Of a DNA stretch of 64,000 nucleotides, positions 8,915 through 18,736 are shown in pieces (positions within the stretch are counted from its first letter, which is position 1; the number at the start of each line of letters is the position of its first letter). Made by a program: the position numbers and the translations under genes. The stretch is from Anaerolineaceae bacterium. GTDB taxonomy: Bacteria > Chloroflexota > Anaerolineae > Aggregatilineales > Phototrophicaceae. The notes under the pieces are model-generated. The model was not told where the DNA came from. It did not search any database and saw nothing but the letters and a program-made list of their open reading frames with translations. The DNA lies in contig WGMX01000014.1 in NCBI GenBank assembly GCA_016124855.1, positions 124,001 through 188,000 of the forward strand, read 5' to 3'.

Positions 8915-10918
8915 CTATTCAACTACCACAACCGTATGCGAACCCACAGACGGCAGCGTGACATGAACATAACCATCATTGAATGTGAACGCCACATCCT
9001 CGCCTTCTGGTGCCAGATATACGCGCCTCGGTGCAGTTTCCGCCTTTAGCGAAAAAGCCAAACCCGCTGTTGACCACGATTGATCGACGTGTGGAATCGC
9101 CTGCAATGACCGGCGCGGGTGATAGCATATGACATGCACTACGCTCCGTTCAGGTCGTCCATCAGCTTGAGCCTGTCGGGTCAGTGCAAACTCTGTCCAA
9201 CCCGGCCCTTGCGGCTTGATGAGTCGCGCGGGCAAAAATGCGTCCAACAAATTACGCGCCATCTCTCGATAGGACCAATAATCCGCCTGCTTGAAGCCGC
9301 TGAACAACGGCGCAGCGAAATACAAAACCTGATCATTACTCACCGCAATCGGCGCATTCAAGGACTCGCCAACCGGTGCATGTTGATGCCCCATGAAATG
9401 TTCCCACGTCCGGTTGAACAACGCCCGACTCAATACCCCGTGTGATACTGCCCCATCAACAGCCTGTACCACATGCGCTTGAACATAAAACGCATAATCG
9501 TAATCATCTGCCAACTCGCTTGATCCGATCATCTCAGCTGTTGGACGCAAATAGCTCGGAACCGTCGGCGCTGCTTCAACGTAACGCACAGGAATTTGCG
9601 CCAATTGGAATTGACCAGTCGAGGCATCCAGTCCAGCCGTTCCGCTCAAGATCAACCGTCCGCCATTCGCCAGATACCCATTCAATTTGCTAACCAGCGC
9701 CTCATCCAAAACAGCACCATCCGGCAGCATAACAGCCTGATAACCGCTTAGTTCCGCCTCAGCATCCACGATATCAAACTGACAACCCATTTCGAGCAAT
9801 GCCTGTGCTGCCCCTTCCAAATCCGTTGGATATTCCGCATTCCCAACACGCCGTTTATCCAACCCGTTTGCGACAATCAGGGCAATCTCGGCTGTAAATT
9901 TGGCATCCTCAAGCCACGGCTCAAGCGCTTCCACCCGTTTAAACGTATGCCCGATTAACCGATAAACTGCCGCATCCAACTTCCCGCTCGGATGCAGTTG
10001 ATCGCCGACACAAATTTTGCCACCCGCCGCTAAAATCGTCCCGCATTCATAATCTAGTTGATCGTGAGTCTTGAGTCCTCCAAAATCGCCCCATGAGCCA
10101 TGAAAGCGTCCGTTCATCCCCAAGAAATCTAATCCGTAGGTACGGGCTTGTCGCGCGGCAATCGGATAATGCAAATAACCCCAACCAGTCGTTGTCGGCA
10201 AGCTCTCCACTTCCAGATGAGTCATATACGGTGCAACCCGCCGCATGTCCGCTTGGATCGTCCCGTTGTAATAAATCGTCGCTTCCGGCGAACGATCATG
10301 AACAACTTTGGTCAGGCGCTTAAAAAAATCGGTCTGCTTTTTGCGAGAAAATGCCCATACCGCCCCATCATCTTCAACATGAACATTTGCCAGCCGCATT
10401 TGTTCCTTCGCCCACATCGAATAGTTCGGCAGTGGGAAACAAATGTCAAACCACAGGCCATCCAACGTATACAAACTCATCAATTCTTCGACTTGTGCTT
10501 GGACGTAGTCCGCATAACCCGACGAAACGTCCATCGTCGTCCAACCCCAAATGTTCGACAGCGGAGGGCGCGTAATAGCCTTCCCTTCTTTATCCACCAT
10601 CACCCACTCAGGGTGCGTTTTACCCGCCAATTCATCCCACATAATCGACACATACACCGGACATTTAATATCTCGTTTGTGCAGCGCTTCGATTTGTTCC
10701 CCGAGCAGATCACACTTCAAATTCGGATGCGGCGTTCCCACCTTGGTCGGATAATAAGAGTAACCATGATGGCACTTGGCAAAAATATTAATCGAATTGA
10801 CTCGCGCGTCATCTAAAGTCGCGGCGAATTCATCCGCGTTAAAATCACCACCAACATTTTCACACCATTCAGACGTATGAAAATCAAGGTGAACTTGGCG
10901 AAAACGAAGCTTAGTCAT
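8915..10918 (-). CDS. Putative glycoside hydrolase (GHL6/GH42-like, with trimerisation-type domain)
   Basis: This large soluble protein (667 residues from the chosen start) begins with a TIM-barrel-like domain of the hypothetical glycosyl hydrolase 6 type (HLDFHTSEW, FAKCHHGYSYYPTK, GLWFDICFP, about 1-340). It continues into a region like the beta-galactosidase trimerisation domain (about 350-560) and a beta-rich C-terminus. No signal peptide is visible, so it is likely cytoplasmic. AAAGGA lies eight bases before the ATG at 10918, which is better than the ATG 24 bases further upstream. Family members are mostly uncharacterised; fucosidase- or galactosidase-like action is inference. Confidence 0.75.
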   Translation of the reverse strand: MTKLRFRQVHLDFHTSEWCENVGGDFNADEFAATLDDARVNSINIFAKCHHGYSYYPTKVGTPHPNLKCDLLGEQIEALHKRDIKCPVYVSIMWDELAGKTHPEWVMVDKEGKAITRPPLSNIWGWTTMDVSSGYADYVQAQVEELMSLYTLDGLWFDICFPLPNYSMWAKEQMRLANVHVEDDGAVWAFSRKKQTDFFKRLTKVVHDRSPEATIYYNGTIQADMRRVAPYMTHLEVESLPTTTGWGYLHYPIAARQARTYGLDFLGMNGRFHGSWGDFGGLKTHDQLDYECGTILAAGGKICVGDQLHPSGKLDAAVYRLIGHTFKRVEALEPWLEDAKFTAEIALIVANGLDKRRVGNAEYPTDLEGAAQALLEMGCQFDIVDAEAELSGYQAVMLPDGAVLDEALVSKLNGYLANGGRLILSGTAGLDASTGQFQLAQIPVRYVEAAPTVPSYLRPTAEMIGSSELADDYDYAFYVQAHVVQAVDGAVSHGVLSRALFNRTWEHFMGHQHAPVGESLNAPIAVSNDQVLYFAAPLFSGFKQADYWSYREMARNLLDAFLPARLIKPQGPGWTEFALTRQAQADGRPERSVVHVICYHPRRSLQAIPHVDQSWSTAGLAFSLKAETAPRRVYLAPEGEDVAFTFNDGYVHVTLPSVGSHTVVVVE

Positions 10919-11182
10919 TGAAATAATCCTTTGAGGCAGCAATGGAAAAGAATTTTGCAGAGTTCCACCTCAATTCAGCGCTCAGCAAAAGTCTAATTTA
11001 TAAATGATAACTCTTATTAACGAACCACATTTTCCGGATGGTATACAACCCACCACAATTTATTCTATCCAACTAATGAAATTTGATTTAATCCGGTGAC
11101 TTGTGTAGGGGCGCACGGCTGTGCGCCCGCATTATTCTCCCCTCTCCAAAACTTTGAAGAGGGGTGAGGGGTGAATTTTTAC
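10919..11182. other. Intergenic spacer with a palindromic repeat
   Basis: No gene is visible in this 264-base gap. The first part is AT-rich and presumably carries the promoter of the hydrolase gene to its left. The right part holds the GTAGGGG-type repeat described separately, immediately downstream of the phosphomutase gene. Confidence 0.6.
11104..11171. repeat. GTAGGGG-type palindromic repeat, double-hairpin copy
   Basis: The first hairpin (11104-11130) is TGTAGGGGCGCAC, a two-base centre, then GTGCGCCC. A second stem (CCCCTCTCC paired with the AGAGGGGTGAGGGG region, 11138-11171) follows. The same two-part layout recurs at 18968-19050. It lies 3' of the phosphomutase gene on the minus strand, where it could also act as a terminator or mRNA-stabilising structure. 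Confidence 0.7.
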
Positions 11183-12598
11183 CTAACTAAACGCCTTCAC
11201 CTGATCCAGCAGCTTGGTCTGGTCAACATCAGGATATTTATCCAGCAGCGCTGTGAAAATCTTCATATATTCCACGATCTGCTCTTTGGTATAAGCCTCA
11301 AACCGCAGCGTAATCGCCGGTTGTGTATTGCTGGCGCGTACCATACCCCAACCGCCGCTAAATGATGCACGAACGCCGTCCAACGTAATCACATCATATT
11401 GTTTCGCTAACGTGTCCGAGATTTCCTGAATGATCTGGAACTTGGTCGCATCAGGCGCATTCAAAATAATTTCGGGGGTCGCCACCAACTTCGGAATCTC
11501 GTCAAAAATTTCAGAAATGGTCTTATCTGAATTTGAGATAATTTCGAGTGTTTTCAATGCAACCAGCGGCGCATCGTCAAACCCGTAATAATTCTCACCG
11601 ACGAACAAATGCCCGCTGACCTCGCCACCAAGAGGCGAACCAATTTCGTGCATTTTCTTCTTCATCAAGCTGTGACCAGTCTTCCACATCACCGGTACGC
11701 CGCCGTATTTCTTAATCTCATCTGGCAGCGCTTGCGAGGCCTTTACATCAAACACAATCGATGCCCCCGGATGCCGGCTTAGCAGATCACGAGCTAGCAG
11801 CGCCAACAAACGGTCAGCCGCAATATGATGTCCATGATCGTCAATGAACCCGCAGCGATCCGAATCCCCGTCAAAACCCAAACCCAGATCAGCCTTGACT
11901 TCGACCACTTTGGCTTCCAAATCCTTTGTGGTTTCGGGGTCTTCAGGATTCGGCAAATGGTTTGGATACGTCCCATCGGATTCGAGATACAACCCTACTA
12001 CCTCGACACCCAACTTCTTGAGCACAGCCGGAATATAGGTTCCGCTCAAACCGTTACCAGCGTCCAACACCACCTTCAACGGGCGATTGATTTTAACCTT
12101 AGAGCCAATCGTATCCATGTGCTTATAAATCATTTGCGGATCAGATGTAATCTCACCTTGTCCAGTTGCAAATGCATCCGTTTGAATGAGCTTGAGCAGG
12201 GCTTGGATTTGGTCATCCGCTAACGCCAGCGCACCGTAAGCCATTTTGATACCGTTGTATCGGGTATCCAAGTGACTGCCCGTAATCATCACACCTGCGC
12301 CTTTACCTGAATAACTGGCAGAGGCGAAATACAATGTTGGGGTTAGTACCGCGCCAATGTCGGTGACATTCATACCGGTAGAGGCTAAACCCTCAGCCAT
12401 CGCTTGCTTGATACCCGGTGAACTGGTGCGGTTATCACACCCCACAAATACACGATCTATTTGGAACTGCTGCGGCAGGTAAGTTCCCAGAGCCTTCCCG
12501 ACCAATCGTGCCAGATCAGGTGTAATCTGCGGTTTATCTCCGCTGACTGTGCCACGAATATCATACTTACGGAAAATCGAGGTATCAACCTGCGTCAT
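11183..12598 (-). CDS. Phosphomannomutase/phosphoglucomutase
   Basis: The 471-residue protein has the four-domain alpha-D-phosphohexomutase layout. It shows the N-terminal FRKYDIRG motif, the phosphoserine loop with S108-H109, the metal loop DGDSDRC, the sugar-specificity loop GGEVSGH, and the C-terminal phosphate-binding region RASNTQPAITLRFEA. It interconverts hexose 1- and 6-phosphates for nucleotide-sugar synthesis, which suits the glycan genes around it. The active loop reads TGSHLDTRYNG where the family normally has NP after SH, a local departure worth noting. It is read 70 bases downstream of the small hypothetical gene. Confidence 0.92.
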   Translation of the reverse strand: MTQVDTSIFRKYDIRGTVSGDKPQITPDLARLVGKALGTYLPQQFQIDRVFVGCDNRTSSPGIKQAMAEGLASTGMNVTDIGAVLTPTLYFASASYSGKGAGVMITGSHLDTRYNGIKMAYGALALADDQIQALLKLIQTDAFATGQGEITSDPQMIYKHMDTIGSKVKINRPLKVVLDAGNGLSGTYIPAVLKKLGVEVVGLYLESDGTYPNHLPNPEDPETTKDLEAKVVEVKADLGLGFDGDSDRCGFIDDHGHHIAADRLLALLARDLLSRHPGASIVFDVKASQALPDEIKKYGGVPVMWKTGHSLMKKKMHEIGSPLGGEVSGHLFVGENYYGFDDAPLVALKTLEIISNSDKTISEIFDEIPKLVATPEIILNAPDATKFQIIQEISDTLAKQYDVITLDGVRASFSGGWGMVRASNTQPAITLRFEAYTKEQIVEYMKIFTALLDKYPDVDQTKLLDQVKAFS

Positions 12599-12668
12599 AA
12601 TTCAACTCCTTTATTGATTAAAATTAGAATTTAGCCAACCATTTTACCGGTTAATCCAACATCGTCCA

Positions 12669-13256
12669 CTAACTTGCTGGCTTATCTACTTTGCGTGTCC
12701 GCCTTTGGATATGCGTTTGCGCTGTTACCCGAAGCACGTCACGGCAGGCAGCTTGCAGAGTCGCCCCTTGCCCCAACAAGCTCAGCTCCCCTTTCTCAGC
12801 ACCGACCCGCGCTTGAAAACGCAAATCCGCCATCTCAACTGGTTCGTAGATAATCGTCAGCGTCCATGCATTCGAAAAAGCAATATGAAACACATCCAGC
12901 ATTTGATCAAACAAGAGTTGCGTTGACCGATCTAACCATTCATCGTCCTTGTAATTTGCTGGCCGGCGCAACATCGCCTCGCGTGATTCAAATATCACAT
13001 GCTTGTGGTCAATCTCCGCCCATAAGTCACGCAGCGTAGAAGCCAGCGAAGCCTTCGATGTAACTTGTTCGGCATTTTGACCCCAAACTGCGTATGCACT
13101 CCACGTCACCACACCCGCATCGGCTGCCGCTTGCAGCGTTAACCGGGCATCCAGTCGATATTGCAACCGCAGATAACCAATCGTAGCTTCCCATGCTAAC
13201 AACCCATTTGCAGGTCTTTGGGGCATTGGTCGAGCATTCAGCGTAGCAGGCATCAC
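12669..13256 (-). CDS. Hypothetical protein, 195 residues
   Basis: No family is recognised. The protein is soluble, Ala/Leu-rich and compact, with alternating strand and helix character and a basic C-terminal tail (HIQRRTRKVDKPAS). It starts two bases after the stop of the esterase gene and lies in a tight minus-strand run with the Clp-like ATPase and the esterase, so it is surely cotranscribed with them. The ATG at 13253 is an equally good start. A role with the ATPase or esterase is only suggested by position. Confidence 0.7.
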   Translation of the reverse strand: MMPATLNARPMPQRPANGLLAWEATIGYLRLQYRLDARLTLQAAADAGVVTWSAYAVWGQNAEQVTSKASLASTLRDLWAEIDHKHVIFESREAMLRRPANYKDDEWLDRSTQLLFDQMLDVFHIAFSNAWTLTIIYEPVEMADLRFQARVGAEKGELSLLGQGATLQAACRDVLRVTAQTHIQRRTRKVDKPAS

Positions 13257-13258
13257 TG

Positions 13259-14428
13259 TTACTCCGAAAAAAATGTACAGGCCAAAAAGCGGTCGAGATG
13301 ATATTGCACCAATTGTGCGCCCAATCCAAATGTCACCGCGTCAAACCCATGCCGCGCCCAAGGCAAACGGATCTGAACATACGGCGTGTTGGTCATCAAC
13401 AACTTCTTACTCAATTTGTCGCCATGATGTGCCGGCACTATCGTATCCTGCATTCCCTCAACAAAGAAAATCGGCGGCAGATTATCGCGCACCCAATCCA
13501 AAGGTGTAGCGTCGTGATAAACTTCCGGCAAATCTTCCAAAGACCCGCCAATCAAATTGTAGATTTGTGACGCGGGTGTCAATCCAGCAAATTTTAAGTC
13601 GGCTGGCGCATAAAACGCGATAATCGCTTGCACAGGATTTGTCGCGTCAGTCCTCAATCCTGTCATGAGGGCGATATGTGCTCCTGCCGAACGCCCTAAC
13701 AACGCGATTTGTTTGGGATCAACCTTGTATTCGCTCGCATGGTCTCGCACCCATTGGAGCGCAGTTTGCGCGTCTTCCAGTTGTGCGGGCCACTTAAACT
13801 TCCCCGACAACCGGTACTGAATATCGAAAACCACAAAACCGAGATTGGCCAAATAACGGTTGCTTGGCTCAAAATACTGCCCCTTATCGCCATTTTGCCA
13901 ACCACCACCATGAATGACGATTATCGCTGGATACATATCACCACCAACCGGCTTCGTCATTGGTTCGTAGATATCCAATTTCAGAGGAACACCTTTCGGT
14001 GTCGCATACACTACATCCCGCCAAACGCGCGCCCGTGCATCACGGATATATTCACCAAATATATTGGGCAGCGTCAGCGGCGCGGTCAGTAGCCGCTTCT
14101 TGACATCAACTGGAATACGCGCCTCATAATGCTTACCCAATCCAACCCGCATCGCCGTTTCCGCATCATCCAGTGTCGCCCAATATTCCATAAATGGCTT
14201 CAACGACAGTGCAGTACCTATCCCGCCGGCCAGCAAACCCAACCAAATACGCGGCTTTCCTGCTAACGCCCACAACATGGCGATTGCCCCTAGCAGAGCC
14301 GGAAACCACGACGTTTCATTGACCACAATCTGCGCCGGACGCAAAGCTTCGTGATCATCTCTCTTGATGAGCAGCAGTCCTGCCACGGCAGATAAAAGGC
14401 CAAAGCTAACCGTAATAAATCGACGCAA
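13259..14428 (-). CDS. Membrane-anchored alpha/beta-hydrolase (esterase/lipase family)
   Basis: The first about 90 residues carry two to three hydrophobic segments. They are followed by a BD-FAE-type alpha/beta hydrolase: the oxyanion motif HGGGW, nucleophile elbow GRSAG (about residue 248), the acid in EGMQDTIVP, and the histidine in RHGFD near the end. The catalytic triad therefore looks complete. The active domain probably faces the periplasm or outer surface. It begins two bases after the Clp-like gene stop and ends two bases before the hypothetical gene start. Carboxylester substrates such as acylated glycans are plausible but not shown. Confidence 0.85.
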   Translation of the reverse strand: MRRFITVSFGLLSAVAGLLLIKRDDHEALRPAQIVVNETSWFPALLGAIAMLWALAGKPRIWLGLLAGGIGTALSLKPFMEYWATLDDAETAMRVGLGKHYEARIPVDVKKRLLTAPLTLPNIFGEYIRDARARVWRDVVYATPKGVPLKLDIYEPMTKPVGGDMYPAIIVIHGGGWQNGDKGQYFEPSNRYLANLGFVVFDIQYRLSGKFKWPAQLEDAQTALQWVRDHASEYKVDPKQIALLGRSAGAHIALMTGLRTDATNPVQAIIAFYAPADLKFAGLTPASQIYNLIGGSLEDLPEVYHDATPLDWVRDNLPPIFFVEGMQDTIVPAHHGDKLSKKLLMTNTPYVQIRLPWARHGFDAVTFGLGAQLVQYHLDRFLACTFFSE

Positions 14429-14430
14429 AA

Positions 14431-16671
14431 CTAACTCCCTACAGTTACTTCTTTACCATCGACCAAAGCAGCGAACTTCAACTTGGTCGAGTCAGCATCA
14501 ACTTTCACTTGCGTCCCCGGTGGTGGATTAACCTTTAACAAGAAATCAGCCAATGGCTCGCGCACAAATCGCCGGATAATGCGTTTCAGCGGACGTGCCC
14601 CATATTCAGGTTCATCATTTTGGGCCAGCATCCATTCGACTGCCGCATCCGTAAAATCAAGTTGCAATCCTCTATCGCCTGCCATCCGCTTCTCACCCTT
14701 CAGTTGCAGCAGCAATATATTGTGCAAATCTTCAGTCGCAAGGGCGTGAAACATAATGATTTCATCAAGGCGGTTTAGGAATTCAGGCCGGAACCATGTC
14801 CGCACTTCTTCCATGGCAGTCTCACGGACTTCATCAGTCACCACCGGAACAGCCAGTTCTTCCGAACCGAGATTGCTCGTCAAGATAATGACCGACTCAC
14901 TAAACTGCGTGGTATTACCGCGCCCGTCGGTCAAGCGTCCCTCTTCAATGACTTGCAAAAGGATATCCATAATGCGCGGATGGGCTTTTTCCACTTCATC
15001 AAACAGCACGATGATATAAGGTTGCTGCCGAACGCGCTCGGTGAGTTGACCGCCAGCCTCGCTGTCCACATACCCGCTCGGTGAACCGATCAACCGGTTA
15101 AGACTGCTCTCGTCCTTAAATTCGCTCATGTCGAGTGGCAGCATAGCATCCTCGCTGCCGAACATGAACTCCGCCAGCGCCTTCGCCAGTTCGGTCTTAC
15201 CGACACCGGTTGGACCAAGAAACAGGAACGCACCAATCGGACGCTTCGGGTCTTTCAAGCCCACCCGTGCCGTTTTGATAGCACGGCTCACAGTGAGAAC
15301 GGCCTCGTCTTCGCCGATCAGCCGCTCTTTCAGATGCTCAACCATACTGGCATAGCGCAGCCGTTCATCCTCGCCCAGCTTATTGACCGGAATGCCTGTC
15401 ATTTGGCTCGCTGTCAGCGTAATGTCTTCTGCATCCAGCGTATTATCCCCTGCCCGATCAGTCTTGAACGGCAGTTGGCTCTGCTGGCTCATGCTGACCA
15501 TTGCCGCCGTCCGGTGCAAGAGTTGTTCGGCACTCCTTGGCAGTGGTGATGTGTTGAAATACCGTTTTGCCAACCGCACAGCCAACGACAGCGCATCATC
15601 CGTCACAGTGAGCTTATAATCCGCTTCCAAATGTGATTTCAAAATCTTGAGTATTTCCAGTGTTTCATCCAGAGACGGCTCCGGCACACGGATAATCTGG
15701 CTGTTCTCCGAAATCGCGCTGACCGAAGCCAGCCGTTCCTTATAATCCACTTCCGTAGATGTGCCGATAATCACCGGATCATCCGCCAAAAACGCCTTCT
15801 GAATGAGCGGAGTAGCCTTACCGAACTCCGCCTTTATCGGCCCACCAAAAAAACGGTGCAAATGTGGTATGAACAAAATGCCATTCGCGGCTTGGCTTAA
15901 TCCGGCACGAACTGTTTTCTGGTCATTGTCCAACAGAGCCGTTTCATCGATCTGAACAAAGTTCTTCAGTCCGACTGGCCCTTTACCCTCGGACATTAAC
16001 AAGCCAAGACTGTAGGCTAAAGTTCGTTTCCCCACGCCATCCGGCCCGATTAAAATGATATGGCGTTTGACCGACTGCGACAGAATATTGACCATGTCCC
16101 GCAGCAGTTCTTCACGGAAGTAAACGGCCCGCAGCTTACCGGCCTTGGCCTGTGCCACCACATCCTGAGTTGTTCCATCCGGTTTTAACCGCACCTGCGA
16201 ATTATCCATTCGAATATCAGCAATTGCTTTCGGCGTAATCCCCTGCGCCCGCAGCAAACCGCTTGTTGACATCGACGGTTCCGCCATAATGCTTAATAGA
16301 TGGTCAGTGTCGACGCGTACCTCATCTTGGGAATTAGCTAGACTGAGCGCATCATCAATCAGAATAATCGAAAGCTTGGATAACGGTACTTGCCGATTAC
16401 CTTTTGCTAGGAAATCCAAATTACCATTAGGGTCACCGCGCCCTTCTACAGCCAGATGTACTTGGCGATCCAGCTTTTCAAGATCAACCGCGCGCGTACT
16501 TTTGAATACATCCAACAAACGGGAAGCCGCCGTATCAGGATGTCGCAGTAATGCCAATAGAATAAGTTCGGGTTGGAGAGTCGGTTTGCGATACTGATCT
16601 TTTAACGCAACCGCGTCATTGATGACCGTATCAAGGTCTTTGGAGAGCAAATCCGGGTTTAGTGTTCCCAT
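14431..16671 (-). CDS. Clp/Hsp100-like AAA+ ATPase with a degenerate first ATPase domain
   Basis: The 746-residue protein has a Clp N-domain (about 1-150), AAA domain D1 and AAA domain D2, without the long coiled-coil M-domain of ClpB. D2 is intact: Walker A G486-K492, Walker B D558-E559, sensor TSNLGS, arginine-finger region NRLDE, and the Clp D2-small domain. D1 is damaged: its Walker A ends K215-R216 instead of K-T/S, the Walker B acids are replaced by P269-H270 (ILFIPHLH), and the D1 pore loop aromatic motif is missing. The D2 pore loop reads GYVD instead of GYVG. I see no IGF/VGF loop for ClpP docking between sensor and arginine finger. It heads a minus-strand operon with the esterase. 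Confidence 0.85.
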   Translation of the reverse strand: MGTLNPDLLSKDLDTVINDAVALKDQYRKPTLQPELILLALLRHPDTAASRLLDVFKSTRAVDLEKLDRQVHLAVEGRGDPNGNLDFLAKGNRQVPLSKLSIILIDDALSLANSQDEVRVDTDHLLSIMAEPSMSTSGLLRAQGITPKAIADIRMDNSQVRLKPDGTTQDVVAQAKAGKLRAVYFREELLRDMVNILSQSVKRHIILIGPDGVGKRTLAYSLGLLMSEGKGPVGLKNFVQIDETALLDNDQKTVRAGLSQAANGILFIPHLHRFFGGPIKAEFGKATPLIQKAFLADDPVIIGTSTEVDYKERLASVSAISENSQIIRVPEPSLDETLEILKILKSHLEADYKLTVTDDALSLAVRLAKRYFNTSPLPRSAEQLLHRTAAMVSMSQQSQLPFKTDRAGDNTLDAEDITLTASQMTGIPVNKLGEDERLRYASMVEHLKERLIGEDEAVLTVSRAIKTARVGLKDPKRPIGAFLFLGPTGVGKTELAKALAEFMFGSEDAMLPLDMSEFKDESSLNRLIGSPSGYVDSEAGGQLTERVRQQPYIIVLFDEVEKAHPRIMDILLQVIEEGRLTDGRGNTTQFSESVIILTSNLGSEELAVPVVTDEVRETAMEEVRTWFRPEFLNRLDEIIMFHALATEDLHNILLLQLKGEKRMAGDRGLQLDFTDAAVEWMLAQNDEPEYGARPLKRIIRRFVREPLADFLLKVNPPPGTQVKVDADSTKLKFAALVDGKEVTVGS

Positions 16672-16834
16672 TTAACCTTTGCTTTCTATGTTTAAAGCGT
16701 TTCGACCCGTAAGCCAATGATTACGTGATGAAGGAGCAATGTAAAAGAGTATGAAGGCCATCATCGCCTATCAACCGGACGAGAAACACACGCCGCTAAG
16801 ATGGAATATGGTATTGGAAAACGCCGGAATCGAT

Positions 16835-18736
16835 TCACCTGACGGTAAACGTTGCCACCTGCAAACGGTCGGCTTGCTCACCCGTCGCCGTATCGACCCC
16901 CATTAAACGTTCGCCTGTTTGCCAATTATACACTGCCGCGCGTAAACTGTATGCGCCTGCTGGAACATTTAACGTGGTTTCATGACACGCCTTCTCGTCA
17001 TTAGGAAGCCCGTAATCCGCTTGTGCCACCAAATTTCCAGACGCATCCTCAACATGCAGCGCCACCGAATACAGATCATTCGGTATAGTCTTGGCTTTCG
17101 TCGAACCTAGTACCACCGTCACTTGTCCATTTTGGCTGACATCAGCCGCTTCCACCATCTGCATATGGATACCATCACCAAATTGCAGCGGCATATCAAC
17201 GGGATTTGTTAGGCGTGTGTAGAGTGTTAATGTGACCGAAATATCATTCAATGCCGTATAACATTCAATAAATTGTTCGCTCGTCAACGCCCGTTGAAAT
17301 TCCCCTAACCGGAAGTTCGGCGCATCAACATGCGAAACAGCCAACCATATATTCTGTGATTGATCAACGAACGCCTTAGCATGATTGTAGTAATCATCGT
17401 TCTCCAGTTTGCCCGGAATATATTCCATCATCTGATGTTTTATCGGCAGTCCATATAAATAATGATCGAGTTCCAGCGACCGAATCCAATCATAGTTCCC
17501 CGCGTGGTAAGCCACCATGTCTCCGGGTTTGGCCTGTTGTTCAAGTACCGCACGAAATTCTCGCCACGATGGAATAACGCCATAGAGATAACCGCTAAAA
17601 TCATTATTAGCAATTGTCCAAAATCCAGCCAGCACCCAAATCGACAGCATCACCACAGGCGAGACATTCAATCGGCTCAGTCGCTCGACGCCCAATCCGA
17701 CCAGCACCGCCAGCAGCGGCCACAAAAAAATGATGTAACGAATTTGGTTGATGAACGGATAATAGACATTCACCGCCAGCGTAACAATGACACCTGCCAC
17801 CACCACAAAAATGATGAACCGCAGCGACCAAGCATTCCGGTAAACGCCAAAAATCACCAACGCCGCCAGCAGCGCCACACTGTTATTGCTAAATGTCAGC
17901 AGCAGCGCAGGCACAACCTTGCCTAAACTCATCCCGACAACTGCATTAATTTTCGCCCCTTCCGAAAATTGGATAACGACCGCCACCCATGGCAGATAAA
18001 GTGCCGCTGCCCCCGCTAACAACAGCGCTATTTCCCACCACTGCCGATTTTTTCGCACCAGTATCAGGTGATATAAGCTGATAACCCCCACCACAAAAAA
18101 TAGTTGATAATGCAGATAAAGCGAAGCAGCAGCGACCAGCACAAACCCGATTCTCAGCGCCCAACTCCGTTTTTCGCTTGATTGGATCAGCCTCAAATAC
18201 GCCCAAATCTCAAACGCACTGCACGCCACGATAACCGTATAAACCCGAAGTTCATGCAGGTAATAGATATAATATGCCGATGCGCCAACCGCAACTGCCG
18301 CCCCCAATCCCACCAATTCTGCCGATGGAATTTGGACACTCGCCGCAAAATCTCGCCCTAACCTGTACGTCAGCGCCACCGACAGCAAACCAAACAGCAG
18401 CGCGAACATCCGCCCTGCCAATGCCGATGAACCTGCCGCCGTCAGCCAGAAATGCAGCGCGAGGTAATACCCCGGCGGATTTTTCTCATGCTGGAGCTGT
18501 GCCGCCACACGTGAAATCACCTCTCCCGCGCTGATTGGCCCGTACTGCTGCCCTCCCGCATAAATATATGAATAAATCTCGTCATACCACATGGCATCTT
18601 GATTAAGGCCGCTTATACCTAGCCACGTCACAACCATCAGCAGTAAAATCATCCACCAGAAAATTCTGGTAGGATAATATGCACGTTTACCAACCGTATT
18701 GGATTTGAGACTTACGGACTGAGAAACCATCAACAA
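16835..18736 (-). CDS. GT39/ArnT-like membrane glycosyltransferase with C-terminal periplasmic domain
   Basis: The 633-residue protein has about 10-12 membrane helices. The catalytic-loop acidic motif MWYDEIYSYIY is near residue 55 and EKNPPGYY near residue 85, as in the GT-C enzymes that use polyprenyl-phosphate sugars. Residues from about 420 to the end form a soluble beta-rich domain of unknown role. It is a distant paralogue of the GT39 protein at 5030. The ATG at 18730 is an alternative start. A 163-base gap separates it from the Clp-like gene, so it may have separate expression. Confidence 0.8.
   Translation of the reverse strand: MLMVSQSVSLKSNTVGKRAYYPTRIFWWMILLLMVVTWLGISGLNQDAMWYDEIYSYIYAGGQQYGPISAGEVISRVAAQLQHEKNPPGYYLALHFWLTAAGSSALAGRMFALLFGLLSVALTYRLGRDFAASVQIPSAELVGLGAAVAVGASAYYIYYLHELRVYTVIVACSAFEIWAYLRLIQSSEKRSWALRIGFVLVAAASLYLHYQLFFVVGVISLYHLILVRKNRQWWEIALLLAGAAALYLPWVAVVIQFSEGAKINAVVGMSLGKVVPALLLTFSNNSVALLAALVIFGVYRNAWSLRFIIFVVVAGVIVTLAVNVYYPFINQIRYIIFLWPLLAVLVGLGVERLSRLNVSPVVMLSIWVLAGFWTIANNDFSGYLYGVIPSWREFRAVLEQQAKPGDMVAYHAGNYDWIRSLELDHYLYGLPIKHQMMEYIPGKLENDDYYNHAKAFVDQSQNIWLAVSHVDAPNFRLGEFQRALTSEQFIECYTALNDISVTLTLYTRLTNPVDMPLQFGDGIHMQMVEAADVSQNGQVTVVLGSTKAKTIPNDLYSVALHVEDASGNLVAQADYGLPNDEKACHETTLNVPAGAYSLRAAVYNWQTGERLMGVDTATGEQADRLQVATFTVR

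Noticed and set aside
14431-16671. Calling the ATPase ClpB or ClpC
   Set aside because: It lacks the ClpB coiled-coil domain and the ClpP-docking loop of ClpC, and its first ATPase domain is degenerate.
16751-16906. Short plus-strand frame (about 51 codons) between the Clp-like and GT39 genes
   Set aside because: Poorly spaced ribosome binding site, overlaps the 3' end of the minus-strand GT39 gene by about 70 bases, and no recognisable content.
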